This document shows positions 15,159-21,368 of a DNA stretch of 35,685 bases, piece by piece. Below the pieces are notes generated by a model, which saw only the letters and a program-made list of their open reading frames with translations, was not told the DNA's origin and did no database searches. Source of the DNA: Thalassococcus halodurans (lineage in GTDB: Bacteria; Pseudomonadota; Alphaproteobacteria; Rhodobacterales; Rhodobacteraceae). The position numbers were made by a program, and so were the translations under genes. The stretch is taken from the NCBI GenBank assembly GCA_950096585.1, contig CATNDK010000004.1:1-35685 (forward strand), given 5' to 3'. Positions within the stretch are counted from its first letter, which is position 1, and every line of letters begins with the position of its first letter.

Positions 15159-16342
15159 ATGGACAGGGTTTTGGCTTCGCTCTCGATAATGTCGATCAGC
15201 AGGGCCTGCGCCTTGGTTGGCACCCAATTTTCCCGATAAGTCAGGCCGATAGGGCGGGCGGGCCAGTTGGCTGTGACGTCAAGCTCGCTCAAAAGTTGAT
15301 GCGAAAGCTCGGCTTGCGCCTGTACCGAAGAAATACCCCCGAGGTGATCGCTTTCGGCCAGAAGCTCGCGCATCAGCAAAATAGACCCAGCCTCGATGAT
15401 GCTTTCAGGCAAGCCGATTGGCGCAAAGAGCGCATCAAAGTGTTCGCGCGATGGTGTGCCGCGACGGGGAACGACCCATTTGCATTCCTGCAGGTCCTTG
15501 GCGGTCAAACCTGTTTTGCCCGCCAGCGGATGATCGCGACGTGCCAGCACCGACAGATGATCGTCAAACAGTTTGACCTGAGTGATGTCGCCGATGGGGG
15601 CGGGTTGGCGAAGGGCACCGATGATCAGGTCAACCTCGCCCCGTCTGAGATTTCCGAGCAATTCGTCATACCGTCCGTCAATCACCATCACCGGATAGCG
15701 CGGCCGTTGTTCACGGAACCGCGCCAAGGCGCGTGGCAAAAGAACGGAACGCGACAGCGGCAGGCTACCGACCACAATCTGCCCCGTTTCGCCACCGTCC
15801 AGTTCGGACAGGTCACTGTCCGCCTGATCAAGTTCGGCAAAGGCCAGCATCACCGCCTGCACCAGCGCGCGGGTCTGTCGTGTGGGCAAAAGACCAAAGG
15901 CCGTGCGTTCAAACAGGCTTTGCCCGGCTTCCTGTTCCAGTTGCGAAATGGCGCGGTGCACGGTTGGCTGGGCCAGCCCTAAACGGCGGGCGGCAAGGGT
16001 AAAGTTCTCGGCCTCATGAACCGCGACCAGCGATTGAAGCTGCGCCCATGTCGCCGTCAGCATCAGGCGCGGTGCGACATCGGTCAGCGCCGGATCAAGC
16101 CTGTCAAACGCGCGGCGCAGACGACGGGCCAACACCTCGCATCGCGGGGTGGGGAAAATGCCCTGACGGGTGCGGTCAAACAAACGTCCGCCGGTTTCAC
16201 GTTCCAGTTTCCCGATGGCTTGGGTGACGGCCGGTTGCGACACATTCAGGATCGACGCGGAATGGGTTAGCGAACCTGTTTCCGCGACCGATAACAATAG
16301 CCTAAGATGTCTGAGATTGCGCGACAAACCGTGGAATTCCAT
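15155..16342 (-). CDS. LysR-family regulator with two tandem N-terminal HTH domains
   Basis: At 395 residues this protein is about 90 longer than a standard LysR regulator. The extra length is a second, complete LysR helix-turn-helix: one at about residues 8-67 (LTHSASILNVSQPAVTQAIGKLE) and another at about 98-157 (FTLAARRLGLAQPTVHRAISQLE). Each is followed by the typical LFDRTRQG or LFERTAFG wing. The effector-binding domain begins near residue 187 (GQIVVGSLPLSRS). It lies between the TRAP operon and the divergent dioxygenase gene and probably controls the gallate-type cluster, since the same T-N11-A box precedes galB, the TRAP operon and this divergent region. The likely inducer is an aromatic acid or its ring-cleavage product. 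The ribosome site is weak. Confidence 0.9.
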   Translation of the reverse strand: MEFHGLSRNLRHLRLLLSVAETGSLTHSASILNVSQPAVTQAIGKLERETGGRLFDRTRQGIFPTPRCEVLARRLRRAFDRLDPALTDVAPRLMLTATWAQLQSLVAVHEAENFTLAARRLGLAQPTVHRAISQLEQEAGQSLFERTAFGLLPTRQTRALVQAVMLAFAELDQADSDLSELDGGETGQIVVGSLPLSRSVLLPRALARFREQRPRYPVMVIDGRYDELLGNLRRGEVDLIIGALRQPAPIGDITQVKLFDDHLSVLARRDHPLAGKTGLTAKDLQECKWVVPRRGTPSREHFDALFAPIGLPESIIEAGSILLMRELLAESDHLGGISSVQAQAELSHQLLSELDVTANWPARPIGLTYRENWVPTKAQALLIDIIESEAKTLSI

Positions 16343-16360
16343 GTGCGAACTCTGCGGACC

Positions 16361-16375
16361 ATAGCGTCAACTTAT
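16361..16375. promoter_or_regulatory. LysR-type box in the lysR/dioxygenase divergent region
   Basis: ATAGC-GTCAA-CTTAT is the reverse of ATAAG-TTGAC-GCTAT. It lies 19 bases upstream of lysR and 75 bases upstream of the dioxygenase ATG, a usual location for an autoregulatory LysR site. Confidence 0.6.
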
Positions 16376-16449
16376 GACGAAGAACAGCGTTTAGAATTGG
16401 CCTTTGCGCCCAAGCGTGCCAAGACCGCCCCGACACACGGAGGACCCTC

Positions 16450-17409
16450 ATGGCTGAACCGACAAACCCGAGCTTTGACATCGCCCATCTTGGCCACGTC
16501 GAAATGCTGACCGATAAATTTGACGAAAGCCTTGATTTCTTTACTCGGATCTTCGGCCTGAAGCTTTCAGCGCAGGACGAAAACAGCGCCTATCTGCGGG
16601 CTTGGGAAGATTACGAATTCTGTTCCCTGAAACTGACCAAGGCCGAAACAACCGGCGTTGGGCACATCGGATATCGCGCCGCATCGCCCGAGGCGTTGGA
16701 GCGTCGCGTCGCAGCCATTACAGCCTCTGGCTATAAGGTGCACGGTTGGGTGGATGGCGACCTAAGCCATGGTCGCGCCTTCCGGTTCGAAGATCCCTTC
16801 GGCCATCTGTTCGAAATTTACTACGACACCAATCGCGCCCCTGCGGATGATCCCTCGGCGCTGAAAAACATGGCGTCGAAGTTCCACGCGCAGGGCGCTT
16901 GCCCCCGCCGGATCGATCACCTGAACCTGCTTAGCGACGATGTCACCGAATTCCGCCGCTTTATGGAGACTTGTCTGGGCAGCCGCGTGACCGAATACAT
17001 CCAGCTGGACAATGGCCGGCTTGGTGGCTGCTGGTTCACAGTAAACAACAAAACCTACGATCTGGCCTGCACCGAAGAACATGGCGGCGGTCTGGGGCGT
17101 TTGCACCATGTGACCTACGCCACCGATCAGCGCGAAGACATCCTGCGCGCGGCGGATGTGTTTCTGGAAAACGGCGTCCATATCGAAACCGGCCCGCACA
17201 AGCATGCCATTCAAGGCACGTTCTTCCTCTATGTCTGGGAACCGGCGGGCAACCGAGTGGAACTGGCCAATGCAGGCGCGCGCCTGATCCTTGCGCCGGA
17301 TTGGGAGCCGATCAAATGGACCGAGACGGATCGCAAGAAAGGGCAGGCGTGGGGGTTGAAGACCATCGAAAGCTTCCACACCCACGGAACTCCACTGGTA
17401 AAACGATAA
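16450..17409 (+). CDS. Type I extradiol ring-cleavage dioxygenase (VOC superfamily, catechol 2,3-dioxygenase-like)
   Basis: This 319-residue protein has two vicinal-oxygen-chelate domains (about residues 10-127 and 150-280), the architecture of catechol 2,3-dioxygenases. The iron-binding triad is visible as H157 (RIDHLNLL), H219/H220 (GRLHHVTY) and E271 (GNRVEL), and the later conserved His corresponds to H252 (GPHKHAI). At the position of the second-sphere His used in oxygen activation (remembered as the AHDIAF segment of XylE) it has Y203 (KTYDLAC). It is the only ring-opening enzyme in the gal region, so a gallate-like or carboxylated substrate is plausible, but this is inference. The start has GGAGG eight bases upstream. 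It is divergent from lysR and ends at a strong terminator. Confidence 0.83.
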   Translation: MAEPTNPSFDIAHLGHVEMLTDKFDESLDFFTRIFGLKLSAQDENSAYLRAWEDYEFCSLKLTKAETTGVGHIGYRAASPEALERRVAAITASGYKVHGWVDGDLSHGRAFRFEDPFGHLFEIYYDTNRAPADDPSALKNMASKFHAQGACPRRIDHLNLLSDDVTEFRRFMETCLGSRVTEYIQLDNGRLGGCWFTVNNKTYDLACTEEHGGGLGRLHHVTYATDQREDILRAADVFLENGVHIETGPHKHAIQGTFFLYVWEPAGNRVELANAGARLILAPDWEPIKWTETDRKKGQAWGLKTIESFHTHGTPLVKR

Positions 17410-17413
17410 ACCG

Positions 17414-17442
17414 AAAGGCCTGGCGATTTGTCAGGCCTTTTT
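17414..17442. terminator. Intrinsic terminator after the extradiol dioxygenase gene
   Basis: The stem AAAGGCCTG / CAGGCCTTT with a 9-base loop is followed by TT and a T-rich stretch. It separates the dioxygenase gene from the convergent tetR gene; the A-rich left side also makes it usable from the other strand. Confidence 0.8.
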
Positions 17443-17445
17443 GCT

Positions 17446-18027
17446 TCATCCCGAAAGCGCTTTGTGCGCCAGCGTTTGGATGGTGGCTTCATAATCCGCC
17501 TGCGACCAGCCACAGTCCCGCACCAACCGTTCCCAGTTTTCGACCGACAGGATCATCCACAACAGATCGGTGGCGGTATCTTCTGTCAGATGGGGCAGCA
17601 GTAACCCGTCATCTTTGATCGCCTTGACCGCCGCCGCGCAGCCATGGCGCATCGCCTGCATCCGGTCATTCCACGCCGCCGCAGCCTCGGCATCGGTGGC
17701 TTGCATCGCGCGCAGCGCAACGGACGTTCCGTGGATTTCCGGAATATACCCGACCCACGCCCGAATGAACGCGCTTAGCCTGTCCTTGCCGGATTTTGCT
17801 GCGCGGCTTTCGGCCAGCCGCCCGTCAATGTCTTTGACAGAATCAATGTGCCGGGTCGTGGCGATCAGCAGGTCGGCGCGGTTCGGATAATGCAGGTACA
17901 ACGCCTGCCGGCTGATCCCGACCGCTTTGGCGATATCAGACATGCGGACATTTTTATTTCCCGATTCCAACAGCTTCCATGTCGTATCGAGAATGCGGGT
18001 TTTTGTATCGGTTTGAGTACTTGACAT
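17446..18027 (-). CDS. TetR-family transcriptional regulator
   Basis: This 193-residue protein has a TetR-type N-terminal helix-turn-helix (about residues 10-55; MSDIAKAVGISRQALYLHYPNRADLL) and an alpha-helical ligand-binding domain. It is transcribed away from an NAD(P)-binding oxidoreductase gene, and the 86-base gap carries repeated imperfect palindromes, a common local-repressor arrangement. It probably represses that gene and itself. The first palindrome covers its own start codon. The ligand cannot be predicted. Confidence 0.9.
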   Translation of the reverse strand: MSSTQTDTKTRILDTTWKLLESGNKNVRMSDIAKAVGISRQALYLHYPNRADLLIATTRHIDSVKDIDGRLAESRAAKSGKDRLSAFIRAWVGYIPEIHGTSVALRAMQATDAEAAAAWNDRMQAMRHGCAAAVKAIKDDGLLLPHLTEDTATDLLWMILSVENWERLVRDCGWSQADYEATIQTLAHKALSG

Positions 18028-18077
18028 GGCGTCAATTTACTTCCTGTTTACACCATGTCAACTTTACATCGTGTCAA
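18021..18077. promoter_or_regulatory. Triple operator-like array between tetR and the oxidoreductase gene
   Basis: Three 15-bp imperfect palindromes lie in this gap: TTGACA-TGG-CGTCAA (18021-18035), TTTACA-CCA-TGTCAA (18047-18061) and TTTACA-TCG-TGTCAA (18063-18077). The last two are direct copies 16 bases apart. They fit a TetR-type repressor and cover the tetR start codon. Confidence 0.6.
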
Positions 18078-18113
18078 GCGGTTCGCGAGGCACTCATTTC
18101 AAGGAGAATTGTC

Positions 18114-18743
18114 ATGAAAGTTATCGTATTCGGAGCCACAGGAACGGTTGGTCGTCTTGCTGTGCAGGACCTTTTGAAAGCAGGCCACGAGGTCAGCGCA
18201 TTTGCCCGTTCGCCGCAGAAACTGGATTTCGCGGACCCCAAGCTGCGTCTGATCGCGGGCGATGCGTTTAAGGCTGATGAAGTGGCCAAGGCGGTTGAAG
18301 GTCATGATGCCGTTGTCGTGGCGCTTGGCGCGGGTATGTCCCGCAGCAGTATGATCCGGTCTAAGGGCACATTGAACGTGATCAACGCGATGCAACAACA
18401 GGGCGTGCGTCGTCTGGTGATCCAGTCCACGCTTGGGGCGCATGAAAGCTGGTCGAACCTGAACTTCTTCTGGAAACGGATCATGTTCGGCGCGTTGCTG
18501 AAGCCTGTGTTCAAAGATCACGAGCTTCAGGAATCTCTGGTACGCGCCAGTGGGCTGGATTGGACAATCGTGCGCCCCGGCGCCTTTACCGACGGTCCGG
18601 CAAAGGGCGGCTACAAGGAAAACTTCCCGCCGAGCGAACGGAACCTGTCGCTGAAAATCTCCCGCGCCGATATCGCGCGGTTCCTGACGAAACAGGTTGC
18701 CGACCTGACCTATCTGGGCCGCGCGGTGGCGATTTCGAATTGA
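18114..18743 (+). CDS. NAD(P)-binding oxidoreductase (atypical SDR, NmrA/YwnB-like)
   Basis: This 209-residue Rossmann-fold protein of the atypical short-chain dehydrogenase group begins with the dinucleotide motif VFGATGTVGRLAV (residues 5-17). It carries the typical segments GHDAVVVALG, VRRLVIQSTLGAHES and LDWTIVRPGAFTDGP. Such proteins are flavin/NADPH reductases, epimerases or redox sensors, and the substrate is unknown. The ORF track starts 45 codons earlier, but the strong AAGGAGA site fixes the start at the ATG at 18114, which also frees the operator region. It is probably controlled by the divergent TetR protein. Confidence 0.87.
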   Translation: MKVIVFGATGTVGRLAVQDLLKAGHEVSAFARSPQKLDFADPKLRLIAGDAFKADEVAKAVEGHDAVVVALGAGMSRSSMIRSKGTLNVINAMQQQGVRRLVIQSTLGAHESWSNLNFFWKRIMFGALLKPVFKDHELQESLVRASGLDWTIVRPGAFTDGPAKGGYKENFPPSERNLSLKISRADIARFLTKQVADLTYLGRAVAISN

Positions 18744-18763
18744 TTGAAGTTAGTTATCGAATG

Positions 18764-18793
18764 GCCGTGGCGGGACTTTGTTTCCGCCACGGC
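18764..18793 (+). terminator. Hairpin after the oxidoreductase gene
   Basis: A 10-bp perfect stem, GCCGTGGCGG / CCGCCACGGC, with a 10-base loop lies 20 bases after the stop. No T-run follows, so termination is possible but not well supported. Confidence 0.4.
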
Positions 18794-18854
18794 TAGCGCT
18801 AACATGAAATGAGGGGTAGAAGACGCGCGGAGTATTAATTTGGGAGGTGAAGAA

Positions 18855-20306
18855 ATGTCGTTTCTCGGGATCGACCTTGGAACATCGGGCGTGCGTGCCT
18901 TGCTGGTGGACGGCGACGGCGCACCCATCGGATCGACAGAACGTCACTATAGCGTCAGTCACCCCCACACCGGTTGGTCCGAACAGGACCCCGCCGAATG
19001 GGTCGCCGCCCTGAACGGCGCGGTCGAGGAATTGCGCGACACCTATCCGGCCTTTGCCGATCTGAAAGGCATCGGTGTTGCCGGCCATATGCATGGCGCG
19101 ACATTGCTCGATCAAAACGGCGACGTCCTGCGCCCCTGTATCCTATGGAATGATACGCGTTCGCACGTCGAGGCCGCCGCTTTGGACGGTACACCCAACG
19201 TGCGTGATCTGTCCGGCAACATCGTTTTTCCAGGTTTCACAGCGCCGAAACTGGAATGGGTCCGCAAACACGAACCCGAAGTTTTCGCCAAAACCGCCAA
19301 GGTCCTGCTGCCTGCTGCCTACCTAAACTACGTCCTGACTGGCGATTACGTGGCTGACATGTCTGACAGCGCGGGTACGTCTTGGCTGGATGTTGGCCAG
19401 CGCGACTGGTCTGATGAACTGCTTGGCGCAGGCCACATGCGTGCCGATCAGATGCCGCGTCTGGTGGAAGGGTCTGAAAAGGCGGGCGAGCTGCGTGCCG
19501 ATCTTGTCGAAAAGTGGGGCCTGTCCGGTCCGGTCGTTGTGGCCGGTGGGGCAGGGGACAACGCCGCCGCCGCCTGCGGGATTGGTGCGCTTAGCGAAGG
19601 GCAGGGATTTGTATCGCTCGGCACCTCTGGCGTTTTGCTGGCCGCGCGTGACGGCTACAGCCCCGCGCCGGAAACGGCAGTGCACACATTCTGCCACGCC
19701 GTGCCGGGCCGCTGGTACCAGATGGGCGTGCAGCTTTCCGCCACTGATAGCCTGAACTGGTATTCGCGGATCGCGGGCAAGAAGCCCGCCGAACTGACCG
19801 CTGCACTGGGCGATACGCTTATCGCGCCAGGCGCTGTCCGGTTCCTGCCGTATCTGTCAGGTGAACGCACGCCGCATAACGACGCCGAAATCCGTGGCAG
19901 CTTTACCGGCCTCTCTGCCGGCTCCACGCAAGAAGACCTTACCCGTGCGGTGATTGAAGGCGTGGCATTCGGTTTGCGCGACAGCTTTGAAGCCCTGCGG
20001 GCAACGGGGGCGAAGCTGGACAAGCTAATCGCCATCGGCGGCGGCAGCGCGTCGCGCTATTGGCTAAAACTGATCGCGACGGTTCTGAATGTCCCGCTGC
20101 AATTGCCTGCATCGGGGGAATTCGGCGCGGCCTTGGGCGCTGCGCGGTTGTCTATGGTTGCTGCGACTGGACAATCGCCGGAAAGCGTGATTTTCCAGCC
20201 GGACATCCAAGACGAAATTCAGCCAGAGACCGATTTGGTAGATGCTTTTGACAAAGCCTATCAGTCGTTCAAGGCAGCATATGCCGGAATCAAAGCCGTT
20301 CAGTAA
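18855..20306 (+). CDS. xylB: Xylulokinase XylB
   Basis: This 483-residue carbohydrate kinase of the FGGY family reads as xylulokinase, phosphorylating D-xylulose to xylulose 5-phosphate. The N-terminal phosphate-binding motif is FLGIDLGTSGVRALL. The substrate segment GVAGHMHGATLLD (about residues 76-88) and the C-terminal nucleotide-binding IAIGGGSASRYW are typical. The ORF track begins at a TTG at 18840, but the GGGAGG site places the start at the ATG at 18855. The transaldolase gene follows after a short gap, so the pair channels a pentose or pentitol into the pentose phosphate pathway. No transporter or polyol dehydrogenase lies next to it here. Confidence 0.9.
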   Translation: MSFLGIDLGTSGVRALLVDGDGAPIGSTERHYSVSHPHTGWSEQDPAEWVAALNGAVEELRDTYPAFADLKGIGVAGHMHGATLLDQNGDVLRPCILWNDTRSHVEAAALDGTPNVRDLSGNIVFPGFTAPKLEWVRKHEPEVFAKTAKVLLPAAYLNYVLTGDYVADMSDSAGTSWLDVGQRDWSDELLGAGHMRADQMPRLVEGSEKAGELRADLVEKWGLSGPVVVAGGAGDNAAAACGIGALSEGQGFVSLGTSGVLLAARDGYSPAPETAVHTFCHAVPGRWYQMGVQLSATDSLNWYSRIAGKKPAELTAALGDTLIAPGAVRFLPYLSGERTPHNDAEIRGSFTGLSAGSTQEDLTRAVIEGVAFGLRDSFEALRATGAKLDKLIAIGGGSASRYWLKLIATVLNVPLQLPASGEFGAALGAARLSMVAATGQSPESVIFQPDIQDEIQPETDLVDAFDKAYQSFKAAYAGIKAVQ

Positions 20307-20345
20307 GTCGATGTGCTGAGCGAAAGATCAGGAAAGGAAAAGATC

Positions 20346-21293
20346 GTGGCCAACGCGCTTGATCAACTGCGAGAAATGACCGTCGTCGTTGCTGACACCG
20401 GAAACCTTGAAGCTGTCAAAAAATATCAGCCCGTAGACTGCACAACGAACCCGTCGCTGGTTCTGGCGGCCCTGTCCGACGATGCCTCGAAAGAGCTGGT
20501 TCAGGCCGAGGTTGAAAAAGGCCGCGCTGCTGGCAAAACGGCCGAGCAGATCACAGACACGTTGACCGTCGCCATCGGTGCCGAGCTGTCCAAGCTGGTT
20601 CCGGGCCGTGTGTCGACAGAAGTTGACGCCTGCCTGTCCTTCGACACAGACGCTTCGGTGAAGCGCGCGCGCGACATCATCGCCGATTACGAAAGCCGTG
20701 GCATCAGCAAGGATCGCATCCTGATCAAACTTGCCTCGACGTGGGAAGGTATCCGCGCCGCCGAGATCCTTCAGAAAGAAGGCATCGACTGTAACCTGAC
20801 GCTGCTGTTTTCCATGGCGCAGGCGGTGGCCTGTGCAGACGCGGGCGCTTTCCTGATTTCGCCCTTCGTTGGCCGTATCACAGATTGGTACAAAAAGGCC
20901 GAAGGCGTTGATGGCTACGAGCCCAACGAAGACCCCGGCGTTCTGTCGGTGCGTCGCATCTATTCCTACTACAAGTCCAACAACATCGACACTGTTGTGA
21001 TGGGCGCGAGCTTCCGTTCCGTCGGTCAGATCAAGGCGCTGGCGGGTTGTGACAACCTGACAATCGGCCCGAAGTTCCTGGACGAGCTGGAAAACGACAA
21101 TAGCACTTTGGAACGCGCGCTGTCGCCCGACACGGTCGAGGCGATGCCCGCCGTTAAAATGGACGAGGCAACGTTCCGTTGGGAAATGAACGAAGACCAG
21201 ATGGCAAGCGAAAAGCTGGCTGAGGGCATCCGCCTGTTCAATGCGGACCATCAGAAGCTGATCAAGATCATCGGCGATCTGGCATCTGCCTAA
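20346..21293 (+). CDS. tal: Transaldolase
   Basis: This transaldolase (TalB type, about 315 residues) transfers a dihydroxyacetone unit between sugar phosphates in the non-oxidative pentose phosphate pathway. The N-terminus VVADTGNLEAVKKYQPVDCTTNPSLVL matches the family, the Schiff-base lysine lies in ILIKLASTWEG, and CNLTLLFSMAQAVACADAGA follows. The track starts at a GTG at 20313. An AGGAAAGGA site before the in-frame GTG at 20346 gives a product that lines up with the usual family N-terminus, so that start is used. It is co-transcribed with xylB and ends at a strong terminator. Confidence 0.92.
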   Translation: MANALDQLREMTVVVADTGNLEAVKKYQPVDCTTNPSLVLAALSDDASKELVQAEVEKGRAAGKTAEQITDTLTVAIGAELSKLVPGRVSTEVDACLSFDTDASVKRARDIIADYESRGISKDRILIKLASTWEGIRAAEILQKEGIDCNLTLLFSMAQAVACADAGAFLISPFVGRITDWYKKAEGVDGYEPNEDPGVLSVRRIYSYYKSNNIDTVVMGASFRSVGQIKALAGCDNLTIGPKFLDELENDNSTLERALSPDTVEAMPAVKMDEATFRWEMNEDQMASEKLAEGIRLFNADHQKLIKIIGDLASA

Positions 21294-21297
21294 TTAC

Positions 21298-21335
21298 AAA
21301 AGGCCCGCACGCGATCAGGCGTGCGGGCCTTTTCT
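21298..21335. terminator. Strong intrinsic terminator after tal
   Basis: A 15-bp perfect stem, AAAAGGCCCGCACGC / GCGTGCGGGCCTTTT, has a 6-base loop and a T-rich tail. It lies between tal and the convergent kinase gene and can act on both strands. Confidence 0.9.
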
Positions 21336-21368
21336 TTGTGAACGTTGTTGTGGCCGACGCTTGCGTGA

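Noticed and set aside
21001-21150. Possible PQQ biosynthesis or transport genes near the quinoprotein set
   Set aside because: All frames were checked in the ORF track; none in the window resembles pqqA-E, so the cofactor genes must be elsewhere.
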